Assembly (NCBI GenBank): GCA_937989585.1
Contig: CALKRW010000060.1
Location: 1-43,604, forward strand
DNA length: 43,604 bases
Source of the DNA: an uncultured Porphyromonadaceae bacterium
GTDB lineage: Bacteria; Bacteroidota; Bacteroidia; Bacteroidales; Muribaculaceae
Direction of reading: 5' to 3'
A program made the position numbers and the translations under genes. Positions within the stretch are counted from its first letter, which is position 1. Each line of letters opens with the position of its first letter. Shown here piece by piece: positions 23,320 through 32,892 of this stretch. A model generated the notes under the pieces. The model worked only from the letters and a program-made list of their open reading frames with translations. It was not told the DNA's origin and did not search any database.

Positions 23320-26202
23320 ATGAAAAAATCCGCATTATCACATTTGAGGGAAAAAACTGTGGTGACGATAACTTCCCTGTACGTACTGCTTGCCATGAGT
23401 TCGTTCAAGGCGGAATATACAGCAGTTCCCGGAGGAATAGTAGTTGAATATCCCGAAGGTAAGGTCCGTGTTCAGGCCATCACCGAAAAAATCATCAGAG
23501 TCTCGGCGGTACCCGGAGGAGACTTCAAGGCGGATTCGAGCCTTATTGTAGTGCCGCAATACAAAATGCCGGATTATGAAATCTCGGCAAAAGGAGCAGA
23601 AGTCAGCGTGGCTACGTCCGAAGTCCGGGCCAGCGTTTCCGGAAAGACCGGTGCTGTCACATTCTATGGCAAGGACGGTAAGAAAATCCTGAAAGAAAGA
23701 GACGGCGGAAGACAGTTCCGGCCGTACACAGCCGACCGCGAGACCGCATGGTCCGTAAGCCAGACTTTCGAGTCTCCGGATGATGATGAGGGCATATACG
23801 GACTCGGTCAGCATCAGGCCAACGAATTCAACTATAAGGGGAAAAACGAGGAACTGTTCCAGTACAATACAAAAGTCTCCGTTCCGTTTGTGATATCAAC
23901 CGGCAATTACGGCATACTCTGGGACAGTTATTCTCTGTGCCGCTGGGGCAACCCCGACGGCTATTCCCAACTCGGCGAAGTGTTCACACTATATGACAAG
24001 AACGGGAAAGAAGGAGCATTGACAGGCACATATACAGAAGCAAAAGGCAAGACCATAGTGCGAGAGGAACCGCAGATATACTTCGAGCATCTGATACGCG
24101 GAGACCTGAATCATGTGGCCAACCTTCCCCGCGACTTCAGATACAGTGGCTCGAAAATATCGTATGAAGGAGAAATAGAGCCACGAGTTACAGGAAAGTA
24201 TGACTTCATAATGTATTATTCCGGATACCAGACCATATACATAGACAATGAAAAAGTAGTAGATACACGCTGGCGTACGGCCTGGAACCCCAACAGTTAC
24301 AAATTCTCGGCAGAACTCGAGGGCGGCAAGCGTGTGCCCATACGCATAGAATGGGAACCGAACGGAGGGGTAGCGTACTGCGGGCTGCGCGCGTATGCAC
24401 CCTCGGGACGGGGCAACCGCAAGGATATGTGCTGGTGGGGCCAGATGCAGGATATGGAGGATTACTATTTTGTAAACGGGACGTCTCCAGACGATGTGAT
24501 AAGCGGTTACCGCACGCTTACCGGGAAAGCCCCGGTGATGCCCAAGTGGGCGATGGGCTTCTGGCAAAGCCGCGAGAAGTACAACACGCAGGATCAGGTG
24601 CTCTCGACACTGGCAGAATTCCGCAAACGCAAGATTCCCATCGACAATATAGTAATAGACTGGCTCCACTGGCCCCAGGACTCGTGGGGAAGCCATGAGT
24701 TTGACCGCAAGCGTTTCCCTGACCCCAAGAAGATGGTCGACTCCATTCATGCGATGGATGCCAGGGTCATGATATCGGTATGGCCGAAATTCTATGCCTC
24801 GACCGATCATTTCAAGGAGTTCGACAGCAAGGGGTGGATGTACCGCCTCGCCATACAGGACAGCATACGCGACTGGGTCGGTCCGGGATATCTGGGCTCG
24901 TTCTATGACGCATACAATCCGGAGGCGAGAAAACTTTTCTGGAGCCAGATGAACGACCATTATGTTCCGCTGGGGATAGACGCGTGGTGGATGGATGCCA
25001 GTGAACCGAACATACGCGACTGCATAGACATCGAATACCGCAAGGACCTGATGAATCCTACGTATGCAGGAAGTGCCGACAAATATTTCAACGCCTATGC
25101 GCTGATGAATGCCGAAGCCATATATGACGGCCAGAGGGGAGTTGACCCCGACAGGCGCGTATTCCTGCTGACACGCTCGGGTTTCGCAGGTCAGCAGCGA
25201 TATTCCACGGCTACGTGGAGCGGCGACATCGCCACCCGCTGGGAAGACATGGAGGCTCAGATCTCGGCAGGACTGAACTTCGCGATGAGCGGCATACCGT
25301 ACTGGACTATGGACATAGGCGGCTTCTGTGTCGAAGACCGCTATGTAAAAGGCCAGAAACTGTTCGACAAAACAGGCGAGGAGAATGAAGACCTGAAGGA
25401 ATGGCGCGAACTGAATGCGCGGTGGTATCAGTTCGGAGCCTTCGCGCCGCTTTATCGTGCACACGGTCAGTGGCCTTACCGCGAGGTCTTCAACATATTT
25501 CCCGAAGACCATCCGGGATATGCGTCGGTGACAGGATACAACCGTCTGCGCTACCGTCTGATGCCATATATCTACTCGCTGGCAGGGATGACACATTTCG
25601 ACGATTATACCATAATGAGGCCAATGGTAATGGATTTCAGTGATGACGTCAGGACACGCGGCATCAGGGACCAATATATGTTCGGTCCGTCAATTCTTGT
25701 GGCGCCAGTGTACGAATACGGTGCCCGCGAGCGAGAAGTCTATCTGCCCGACGGTAAAGTGTGGTATGATTTCTATACCGGAGAACAGGTGAGCGGAGGC
25801 AAGACAGTGATCGCGCCCGCACCGTACGAGCGCATACCGCTGTATGTTCCCTCAGGCTCGATCATTACTATGGGCGGGGAGATACAGTCGACAGCAGAGA
25901 TGAGCGAAGAACCGGTCACTATTCTGGTTTATGCCGGATCGGACGGATCGTTCCGACTGTATGATGACGAGGGCGTGAATTACAATTATGAGAAAGGCAA
26001 GTATTCCATGATTTCACTGAGTTACGATGACAAAACCTCCACGCTGACCATAGGCCGTCGTGAAGGCTCATTCGACGGAATGTCTCTGGTGCAGAAATTC
26101 AACGTGGTGAAGGTCGGTAATGGCAATTCTGTCGGCGCAGACAGCAAACCTTCGGGTAAAATGGTGGAATACCGCGGATCCGAAATTAAAGTAAAAATCT
26201 GA
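23320..26202 (+). CDS. Glycoside hydrolase family 31 with PA14 insert (alpha-xylosidase/alpha-glucosidase type)
   Basis: A 960-residue secreted or periplasmic enzyme. A hydrophobic N-terminal segment (about 15-35) is followed by the GH31 N-terminal beta domain, which is interrupted at about 265-375 by a PA14-like domain (GKYDFIMYYSGYQTIYIDNE). The (beta/alpha)8 domain has the nucleophile D559 in AWWMDASEPN and the acid/base D636 in WSGDIATRWEDM. C-terminal beta domains with VAPVYEYGAREREVYLPDG follow. A PA14 insert is known from GH31 alpha-xylosidases acting on xyloglucan oligosaccharides, and the GH2, GH3 and GH95 neighbours support that. Alpha-glucosidase cannot be excluded. First gene of the cluster. 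Confidence 0.9.
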   Translation: MKKSALSHLREKTVVTITSLYVLLAMSSFKAEYTAVPGGIVVEYPEGKVRVQAITEKIIRVSAVPGGDFKADSSLIVVPQYKMPDYEISAKGAEVSVATSEVRASVSGKTGAVTFYGKDGKKILKERDGGRQFRPYTADRETAWSVSQTFESPDDDEGIYGLGQHQANEFNYKGKNEELFQYNTKVSVPFVISTGNYGILWDSYSLCRWGNPDGYSQLGEVFTLYDKNGKEGALTGTYTEAKGKTIVREEPQIYFEHLIRGDLNHVANLPRDFRYSGSKISYEGEIEPRVTGKYDFIMYYSGYQTIYIDNEKVVDTRWRTAWNPNSYKFSAELEGGKRVPIRIEWEPNGGVAYCGLRAYAPSGRGNRKDMCWWGQMQDMEDYYFVNGTSPDDVISGYRTLTGKAPVMPKWAMGFWQSREKYNTQDQVLSTLAEFRKRKIPIDNIVIDWLHWPQDSWGSHEFDRKRFPDPKKMVDSIHAMDARVMISVWPKFYASTDHFKEFDSKGWMYRLAIQDSIRDWVGPGYLGSFYDAYNPEARKLFWSQMNDHYVPLGIDAWWMDASEPNIRDCIDIEYRKDLMNPTYAGSADKYFNAYALMNAEAIYDGQRGVDPDRRVFLLTRSGFAGQQRYSTATWSGDIATRWEDMEAQISAGLNFAMSGIPYWTMDIGGFCVEDRYVKGQKLFDKTGEENEDLKEWRELNARWYQFGAFAPLYRAHGQWPYREVFNIFPEDHPGYASVTGYNRLRYRLMPYIYSLAGMTHFDDYTIMRPMVMDFSDDVRTRGIRDQYMFGPSILVAPVYEYGAREREVYLPDGKVWYDFYTGEQVSGGKTVIAPAPYERIPLYVPSGSIITMGGEIQSTAEMSEEPVTILVYAGSDGSFRLYDDEGVNYNYEKGKYSMISLSYDDKTSTLTIGRREGSFDGMSLVQKFNVVKVGNGNSVGADSKPSGKMVEYRGSEIKVKI

Positions 26203-26219
26203 AGAAGCGTCTCAATAGA

Positions 26220-28715
26220 ATGAAAAAGACAATACCGGCCATACTTATTATTCTGCTTATCCTCACATGTACTTTTACAGCCACAGCAGGGAACAGGTCA
26301 CGCAAGAGTATCAATGACTCATGGCGTTTCACTCTGAATGCTGCGGGAGAACAGTCAGGAGCCGATGTTGATGATTCGGCCTGGCGCGTGCTTGACCTTC
26401 CTCATGACTGGGCAATCGAAGGAGACTTCAGTGAGGATAATCCAGCGGGGACTGCCGGGGGTGCGCTGCCGGGCGGGGTAGGGTGGTACCGCAAGAGACT
26501 TGTCATTGAGGATATAAGAAAAGACGAACAGATCTATATCGATTTCGACGGGGCATACATGAACGCATCGGTATATGTCAACGGGAAACTGCTAGGCACA
26601 CGTCCTTATGGCTATTCTTCCTTTTCTTACAATATCACTCCATATATTAAAACCGGGACAAATATCATAGCGGTGAAGGTCGACAATTCAGACCAGCCTA
26701 ATTCCCGGTGGTACTCTGGATGCGGAATATACCGCAACGTATGGCTCAGGCGACTGGGGCCGGTACATATCCCGCTGTGGGGACAATTCATCGAGTCTGC
26801 TGTCGATAGCGTAGGCAAAGGGCGCGTCAGGGTCAGCACGAATCTGAATAACGCCTCAAAAAAGGCAGTCAGGACCATAGTCGAGACACGTATTAAAGAT
26901 TCGAATGGTAATGTCGTCGCGAGAAAAACAACATCGGTCAACGTGAAGGATTCCATGACCTGTGTCGTAACGCTGGATGTGCCGAATGTAAGGCTGTGGT
27001 CTCCGGAGACTGCGGTCTTATACAAGGTAGTCACAGAGATTAAGGTCAATGGGAAGACCGTAGACGAAAATATAGAGACAACAGGTTTCAGGACAGCGGA
27101 CTTTGATGCAGAAAAAGGTTTCAGCCTTAACGGCAAGTCAATGAAGATAAACGGCGTCTGCCTGCATCATGACTGCGGAGCGCTTGGAGCCGCAGTGAAC
27201 CGCCGTGCCATAGAACGGCGGTTAGAAATTATGAAAGACATGGGTGTCAATGCCATCAGGTGCAGTCATAATCCACCCGCTCCCGAATTGCTTCAGTTAT
27301 GCGACAGCATGGGAATAATGGTAATGGACGAGGCATTTGACATGTGGCGTAAGAAAAAGACTAAGAACGATTACGCTCGTTTCTTCGACCGCTGGCATGA
27401 GCGCGACCTCCGGGACATGGTCATCAGAGACCGTAACCATCCGTCGGTCATAATCTGGAGCATAGGAAACGAGGTACTCGAGCAATGGGGAAAAGCCCGG
27501 GCAGATACGCTGACGGCCGAGCAGGCAAACCTGATACTGAACTTCGGGCACGATATAGAAACGCTTGCCGATGGAAAGAAAATGAGTTTCAACTCGCTTC
27601 TAACCAAGAGGCTTGCCGACATAATACGCAGTCTAGACTCCTCCAGGCCCATAACGGCTGGATGTAACGAACCCAAGCCAGGGAACCATCTGTTCCGCTC
27701 GGGCGCCCTCGACATAATAGGATATAACTATCATGACAGGAACTTCGCCGATGTACCGGCAAATTTTCCCGGAAAACCCTTTGTCGTCACCGAAAGTGTG
27801 TCGGGACTGATGACCCGTGGATATTACAGAATGCCCTCCGACAGTATCTATGTCTGGCCCAGCCGTTGGGACAAATCGTTCACGGATCCTTCGTTCGCAT
27901 GTTCATCGTACGACAACTGTCACGTTCCATGGGGAAATACGCATGAAGGCACCATGAAGAGCGTGCGAGACAGTGAATACATCATGGGACAGTTCGTATG
28001 GACGGGGTTCGACTATCTTGGCGAACCCACCCCCTATGGCTGGCCTGCCAGAAGTTCGTATTTCGGCATAGTAGATCTCGCGGGATTTCCGAAGGACATA
28101 TATTATATGTATCAGAGCCTGTGGCGTCCTGACAAAGATGTGCTCCATCTGTTTCCACACTGGAACTGGAATGAAGGCGAGACCATAGATATGTGGGCTT
28201 ATTTCAATAATGCCGACGAAGTGGAACTTTTCGTAAACGGCAGGTCAAAGGGAATACACCGCGCCTCGCCCGACTCGCTGCATGCAAGTTGGCGGGTTGT
28301 GTTTGAATCCGGAACAGTAGAGGCCGTGTCACGTCTCAACGGTAAAGAAGTCAAGCGCACAAGAATAAAAACTGCGGGAGAACCGTACGCCGTCCGTCTG
28401 ACTCCCGACCGCAAGATAATCAAGGCCGAAGGCAAGGACCAGTGTTATGTCACCGTCGAGATTGTCGACCGGGAAGGCAATCTGTGTCCCCGGGCCGAGA
28501 ATGAGATACTGTTCACAGTCTGGGGATGTGGTCGCAATGCCGGAGTCGACAATGGCTCGCCAATCTCATTGGAACGCTTCAAGGTCGACAGACGCAAGGC
28601 ATTCTATGGGAAGGCACTCCTGATAGTGGAAAGTTCCGGTAAAGAAGGGCCAATCAATATCGTAGCAGAATCAGATGGCCTGAAATCCGCCTCAGAGAGA
28701 ATAAACGCCGAATGA
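26220..28715 (+). CDS. Glycoside hydrolase family 2 (beta-galactosidase-like)
   Basis: An 831-residue exported enzyme with signal peptide MKKTIPAILIILLILTCTF. The N-terminal sugar-binding domain (about 30-190) opens with NDSWRFTL and LDLPHDWAIEGDF, as in GH2 galactosidases; an immunoglobulin-like domain follows. The catalytic barrel shows the acid/base E418 in WSIGNEV and a nucleophile E525 in FVVTESVSG. Signature GVCLHHDCGALGAAVN is at about 310-325. C-terminal beta domains carry FVNGRSKGIHRASPDS. The reaction is probably removal of non-reducing beta-galactose; the precise linkage is not visible. It starts 17 bases after the GH31 stop, so the two are cotranscribed. Confidence 0.9.
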   Translation: MKKTIPAILIILLILTCTFTATAGNRSRKSINDSWRFTLNAAGEQSGADVDDSAWRVLDLPHDWAIEGDFSEDNPAGTAGGALPGGVGWYRKRLVIEDIRKDEQIYIDFDGAYMNASVYVNGKLLGTRPYGYSSFSYNITPYIKTGTNIIAVKVDNSDQPNSRWYSGCGIYRNVWLRRLGPVHIPLWGQFIESAVDSVGKGRVRVSTNLNNASKKAVRTIVETRIKDSNGNVVARKTTSVNVKDSMTCVVTLDVPNVRLWSPETAVLYKVVTEIKVNGKTVDENIETTGFRTADFDAEKGFSLNGKSMKINGVCLHHDCGALGAAVNRRAIERRLEIMKDMGVNAIRCSHNPPAPELLQLCDSMGIMVMDEAFDMWRKKKTKNDYARFFDRWHERDLRDMVIRDRNHPSVIIWSIGNEVLEQWGKARADTLTAEQANLILNFGHDIETLADGKKMSFNSLLTKRLADIIRSLDSSRPITAGCNEPKPGNHLFRSGALDIIGYNYHDRNFADVPANFPGKPFVVTESVSGLMTRGYYRMPSDSIYVWPSRWDKSFTDPSFACSSYDNCHVPWGNTHEGTMKSVRDSEYIMGQFVWTGFDYLGEPTPYGWPARSSYFGIVDLAGFPKDIYYMYQSLWRPDKDVLHLFPHWNWNEGETIDMWAYFNNADEVELFVNGRSKGIHRASPDSLHASWRVVFESGTVEAVSRLNGKEVKRTRIKTAGEPYAVRLTPDRKIIKAEGKDQCYVTVEIVDREGNLCPRAENEILFTVWGCGRNAGVDNGSPISLERFKVDRRKAFYGKALLIVESSGKEGPINIVAESDGLKSASERINAE

Positions 28716-28766
28716 TTCAGAGAACACCGTAATCAAATAAATCAATACATAAGCAATCATACAGAA

Positions 28767-31019
28767 ATGAATCTCCAATCGTTAATACCTGCACTGGCAA
28801 TCGTCCTCACATGTCTTTCGACCATGGGGGCCGCACCTGCCTATCTAGACCCCTCACAAGCCATGGAGACGCGAATCGAGGATGCCTTGTCCAGAATGAC
28901 CCTTGAGGAGAAAATAAAGATTACCCACGCACAAGGCAAATTCTCAAGCGCAGGTGTTCCGCGTCTCGGCATTCCCGAACTATGGTGGAGCGACGGGCCG
29001 CATGGAATTCGTGCCGAAATCAACTGGAACGACTGGAAATATGCCAACTGGCTTAACGACTCGGTAACAGCATTCCCCGCGCTGACGGCACTTGCAGCGA
29101 CATGGAATCCCGAACTGTCTGAAATATATGGCGATGCCCTCGGTCAGGAGGCACTTTACCGTCACAAAGATGTCGTTCTCGGTCCGGGCGTGAACATATA
29201 CCGGACGCCGGTGAACGGCAGGAACTTCGAGTATATGGGCGAAGACCCTTATCTGGCCGGAGAAATGGTCGTGCCTTATATCAAGGGTGTTCAGAAAAAC
29301 GGTGTCGCCACCTCGGTGAAGCACTTCGCACTAAACAATCAGGAAAAATGGCGAGGAAAGGTCAATGTCAACATTTCCGACCGTGCGTTATACGAAATTT
29401 ATCTTCCGGCTTTCCGACGCGCTGTTGTCGACGGCGGGGCATGGACCGTGATGGGGGCGTACAACAGAATCTGGAATCAGCATTGCTGTCATAACGGTCG
29501 CCTGCTGAACGACATCCTCCGCGACGAGTGGAATTATGATGGTGTTGTTGTCACTGACTGGGGTGGGGCGCACGATACCCGCGAAGCCGCATTAAACGGA
29601 CTGGATGTAGAGATGGGAACCTATACGAATGGTCTGGACAAAGAGAGTGAATACACCTTTGACTATTATTATATGGCCAAACCATATCTTGAGATGATAC
29701 GTCGTGGTGAGATATCCGAAGAGACACTGAACAAGAAGGTTAGGAATATCCTCCGACTGATGTACAGAACATCAATGAACCGGTCACGCGGGTTCGGATC
29801 GGTCGCCAGTCCGGAACATTATGCCACGGGCCGACGCATAGGCGGCGAGTCCATTGTCCTGCTCAAGAACAACGGCATACTCCCACTTGATACTGCAAAA
29901 AAACAGCGAATTCTTGTTGTCGGCGAAAATGCGGTGAAACTACTGAACCAGGGAGGAGGCTCCTCGGAAATCAAGGTCAAGGACATGTTCACACCCCTTG
30001 ATGCAATACGGGATATCTACGGTGTCGAGAATGTGACCTTCGCCGAGGGTTACAGGACCGGACGCTTCGGATATGGCAAGGAATATCTCATCCCCGAAAA
30101 TATACTTGACTCGTTGCGCAACGAGGCTATCGCAATGGCTTCTGACGCCGATGTCGTAATCTACATAGGAGGTCTGAACAAGAATGGCTTCCAGGACTGC
30201 GAGGCCACTGACCGCTATGAATACAACCTCCCGTGGGGTCAGGACAGACTTATCGAGGGACTCGTCAAGGCCAATCCCAACGTGATTGTCGCCAATGTCA
30301 CCGGCAATGCCTACGCCATGCCCTGGCTCGACAAGGTCCCGGCGGTTCTGCAGTCGTGGTATATCGGAACGATGATTGGTCCGGCTATGGCTGACGTGAT
30401 TTCCGGGTGCGTGAATCCGAGCGGCAAACTCCCCTTCACCTTCCCCAAGAAACTTTCGGACAACAGCGCCCACCATTTCGGAGAACGCTCCTATCCCGGC
30501 ATTGACCTGAAGGCAGGCGAGGCAACCACCGACCGTCAGAAGAAAGACGGCGTAGACCCACAGCAATGGTATGATGATGACATATTTGTCGGCTACCGTT
30601 GGCATGACACCAGGAAGATAGAGCCACTGTTCCCCTTCGGGCACGGACTCAGTTACACCACATTTAAATACGGCAAGCCGTCGCTGAGTGCCAAGAAAAT
30701 GACAGGCGACGGAGAGATAACGCTGACTGTTCCGGTAACAAATACAGGCAATGTCAGTGGGGCGGAAGTTGTCCAACTCTATGTCTCTGACGTGAAATCA
30801 TCGCTTCCCCGTCCCGTGAAAGAACTCAAGGGTTTCCGCAAAATAACACTGAACCCCGGCGAGACAGCCGAGGTAGAGTTTACAATCAATGCCGATGCCC
30901 TGAGTTTCTTCGATGACGCAAAACACGCATGGGTAGCGGAACCGGGAGAATTCAAGGCAATCGTAGGCTCGTCATCCGGCGATATCCGCGGGACAGCTTC
31001 ATTCACTCTCAGCGAGTGA
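28767..31019 (+). CDS. Glycoside hydrolase family 3 (beta-glucosidase/beta-xylosidase type)
   Basis: A 750-residue secreted enzyme with signal peptide MNLQSLIPALAIVLTCLSTMGA. The barrel domain shows WWSDGPHGIR and LGPGVNIYRTPVNGRNFEYMGEDPYL; KHFALNNQE supplies the conserved KH motif and the nucleophile is D264 in VVTDWGGAHD. The alpha/beta domain follows (SIVLLKNNGILPL), then a C-terminal fibronectin-III-like domain (YVSDVKSSLPRPVKELKGF). Such enzymes release beta-linked glucose or xylose from oligosaccharides. It starts 51 bases after GH2. The last 11 bases overlap the 3' end of the opposing HAD gene. Confidence 0.9.
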   Translation: MNLQSLIPALAIVLTCLSTMGAAPAYLDPSQAMETRIEDALSRMTLEEKIKITHAQGKFSSAGVPRLGIPELWWSDGPHGIRAEINWNDWKYANWLNDSVTAFPALTALAATWNPELSEIYGDALGQEALYRHKDVVLGPGVNIYRTPVNGRNFEYMGEDPYLAGEMVVPYIKGVQKNGVATSVKHFALNNQEKWRGKVNVNISDRALYEIYLPAFRRAVVDGGAWTVMGAYNRIWNQHCCHNGRLLNDILRDEWNYDGVVVTDWGGAHDTREAALNGLDVEMGTYTNGLDKESEYTFDYYYMAKPYLEMIRRGEISEETLNKKVRNILRLMYRTSMNRSRGFGSVASPEHYATGRRIGGESIVLLKNNGILPLDTAKKQRILVVGENAVKLLNQGGGSSEIKVKDMFTPLDAIRDIYGVENVTFAEGYRTGRFGYGKEYLIPENILDSLRNEAIAMASDADVVIYIGGLNKNGFQDCEATDRYEYNLPWGQDRLIEGLVKANPNVIVANVTGNAYAMPWLDKVPAVLQSWYIGTMIGPAMADVISGCVNPSGKLPFTFPKKLSDNSAHHFGERSYPGIDLKAGEATTDRQKKDGVDPQQWYDDDIFVGYRWHDTRKIEPLFPFGHGLSYTTFKYGKPSLSAKKMTGDGEITLTVPVTNTGNVSGAEVVQLYVSDVKSSLPRPVKELKGFRKITLNPGETAEVEFTINADALSFFDDAKHAWVAEPGEFKAIVGSSSGDIRGTASFTLSE

Positions 31020-31644
31020 CAGCCTGTTCTGCCAGAAGAGCCTGAAGCGGAGTCATCCAGTCTTCGTTTGTTGGTACATGCAGCGTGCGCATTCCCACGG
31101 ATTCGGCAGCACGGATGTTCTTCATGCTGTCGTCGATGAAGAGTGTCTCATCGGCTTTCATTCCGTCGGCGACAAGAGCCATTTCGAAAATCTTAGGGTC
31201 GGGTTTGCAGATACCCATCTTGTAACTCAGGAACAAAGAATCGAAATAGGCGCTGATAGGTTTACCTTCGGAACTCAGGCGTGGACTGTCGATGTAATCC
31301 ATCATGAATGGATTGGTATTGCTAAGCAGCCCGAGATGGTAATTTTCCTTCAGTTTGAGTAAATCATGCAATCTGTCGAGAGGAGCCTCTTTTATGAAGC
31401 CAAGCCAGCAGTTCTGCGCCTCTTCGTAGGAAATACTTTTCTTGCCACAGGCCTTTGCCAAACGGCGGCAAAATTCAGTAGTATCTATGGTGCCGGACTC
31501 AAGGTCGAGGAAGAAGTCCTTCTGACCATAGACCCCCATATATTCTTCCGAGTTCAGGCCTAAGCCGGCAAAGCGGCGAAATGATTCGGCGGAATCCAGA
31601 ATCAGGATGATACCGCCCATGTCGAAAAGTATGTTCTTGATCAT
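31009..31644 (-). CDS. HAD superfamily phosphatase (YihX/glucose-1-phosphatase-like)
   Basis: A 211-residue cytoplasmic HAD hydrolase. Motif I is ILFDMGGIIL with nucleophile D8; the usual second aspartate is G10, as in the YihX (alpha-D-glucose-1-phosphate phosphatase) type whose motif is FDxGGV. A helical cap follows (about 15-80); motif II is LGLLSNTN, motif III includes the K of SYKMGICKPDPKIFE, and motif IV is TLFIDDSMKNI. It is the only minus-strand gene within the hydrolase cluster, converging on GH3. A TACATTTG element lies 39 bases upstream. The exact phosphorylated substrate is unknown. Confidence 0.85.
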   Translation of the reverse strand: MIKNILFDMGGIILILDSAESFRRFAGLGLNSEEYMGVYGQKDFFLDLESGTIDTTEFCRRLAKACGKKSISYEEAQNCWLGFIKEAPLDRLHDLLKLKENYHLGLLSNTNPFMMDYIDSPRLSSEGKPISAYFDSLFLSYKMGICKPDPKIFEMALVADGMKADETLFIDDSMKNIRAAESVGMRTLHVPTNEDWMTPLQALLAEQAVTR

Positions 31645-31682
31645 ATCCGATGGTTTGTTATTGTCGTGATTTATTGGGAGTG

Positions 31683-31690
31683 CAAATGTA
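31683..31690 (-). promoter_or_regulatory. -7 element of the HAD gene
   Basis: TACATTTG on the minus strand, 38 bases before the start codon. No clear TTTG is found 20 bases upstream. Confidence 0.4.
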
Positions 31691-31848
31691 CGAAATTAAT
31701 CCAGAACCTAAAAATTGCGCAAAAAGGTCTGTATATCAACGGTATGTAAAAGTGGTGTAAATTAATTGTGAGTGATCTGTGAGTAATATTGACCCGATTT
31801 TACATTTCGAATGACCTGATTTCCGCCTTTTCCCTATGAGATAATGAG

Positions 31849-31856
31849 TATCTTTG
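31849..31856 (+). promoter_or_regulatory. -7 element before the alpha/beta hydrolase gene
   Basis: TATCTTTG fits TAnnTTTG; the upstream candidate is only TTTT at 17 bases. The leader to 31922 would be about 58 bases. It suggests that the esterase-GH95 pair has its own promoter, separate from GH31-GH2-GH3. Confidence 0.45.
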
Positions 31857-31921
31857 CATCATAAAATTAAGTTATAGAAACTTCTGGATATAATCCGGTC
31901 GAAGGATAAACCAACCATCAC

Positions 31922-32848
31922 ATGAAAAAAATAGCAGCATTGTTCTTACTCATAATCGCGGCAGCATCTTTTTCGCTCCACGCACAGAAAGTAATACCAC
32001 TCTGGGACGGGAATATGCCCAACAGCCGTGGAATTAAAGTCAACGATTCCATAGTCAACGAACGGATCGTTCAGGTCGGGGTGCCCGCAATCCAAGTCTA
32101 TGAGCCATCGAAGGCGGAACGCACAGGCACGGCAGTGCTGATAGTTCCCGGGGGCGGCTATGTGAAACTCGCGCATGAAATCAGTGGAATCGCACTTGCA
32201 AAATGGTACAACACGATGGGTGTAACAGCCTTTGTTCTTTTCCACCGTTTTCCCGGTTCGCCTGATGTCATAGAATCATGGAAAGCCCCTCTGCAGGACG
32301 GCCAGCGGGCAATCAGATACATACGCGCCCATGCAGATGAGTATGGAATTGACCCCGAGAAGGTCGGTGCCATGGGATGCTCTGCAGGAAGCCATCTGGC
32401 CGCATCACTTTGTGCCGTACGCGAGGACTGGTCGCAGGTAGGTGACTCGCTTGACACATTCAGTCCAAGACCATCGTTCGCAGTCCTTGTCTCGCCGGTA
32501 ATATCTATGGATGACGCACTGGTTCATAAAGGCAGCCGTGAAAATCTTCTCGGTAGCCGTGTCAACGATTCCGGGTTACGTGACCTGTTCTCACTTGAAA
32601 AACAGGTCGGCCCGGATACTCCCCCCGCAATTATATTTCATGCATCAGACGACAGGGCCGTCTCACCGCTGAACAGCATCGCTTACTATACAGCCCTGTA
32701 TAATGCAGGTGTCAGGAAATCGTCGCTGCATATCTTTCCGAACGGAGGACACGCAATATCGCTGCGCGCACAGCCCGGAAGCACTGTCATGTGGCCTGAA
32801 CTCACAGAGAAGTGGCTTGTAGAGACCGGTATGCTCTCGCCACTTTGA
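31922..32848 (+). CDS. Exported alpha/beta hydrolase, probable carbohydrate esterase
   Basis: A 308-residue protein with signal peptide MKKIAALFLLIIAAASFSLHA. The oxyanion region LIVPGGGYVKLAHE and the nucleophile elbow M-G-C-S154-A-G-S-H are the BD-FAE/lipase_3-like arrangement of secreted sugar esterases. The acid is probably the aspartate in FHASDDRAVSP and the base the histidine in FPNGGHAISLR. It likely removes acetyl or similar groups from glycans so that the neighbouring glycosidases can act; the acyl group cannot be inferred. GH95 starts 45 bases after its stop. Confidence 0.85.
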   Translation: MKKIAALFLLIIAAASFSLHAQKVIPLWDGNMPNSRGIKVNDSIVNERIVQVGVPAIQVYEPSKAERTGTAVLIVPGGGYVKLAHEISGIALAKWYNTMGVTAFVLFHRFPGSPDVIESWKAPLQDGQRAIRYIRAHADEYGIDPEKVGAMGCSAGSHLAASLCAVREDWSQVGDSLDTFSPRPSFAVLVSPVISMDDALVHKGSRENLLGSRVNDSGLRDLFSLEKQVGPDTPPAIIFHASDDRAVSPLNSIAYYTALYNAGVRKSSLHIFPNGGHAISLRAQPGSTVMWPELTEKWLVETGMLSPL

Positions 32849-32892
32849 TTTCAATGCCTAATCATCACAAATTAATAATAACACTTAATCCC

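Noticed and set aside
23989..25674. 561-codon minus-strand open frame inside GH31
   Set aside because: Shadow of the GC-rich GH31 frame, whose catalytic motifs are intact on the other strand. No promoter or plausible domain.
29940..30776. Minus-strand open frame inside GH3
   Set aside because: Antisense to the conserved C-terminal half of GH3, with no recognisable protein features.
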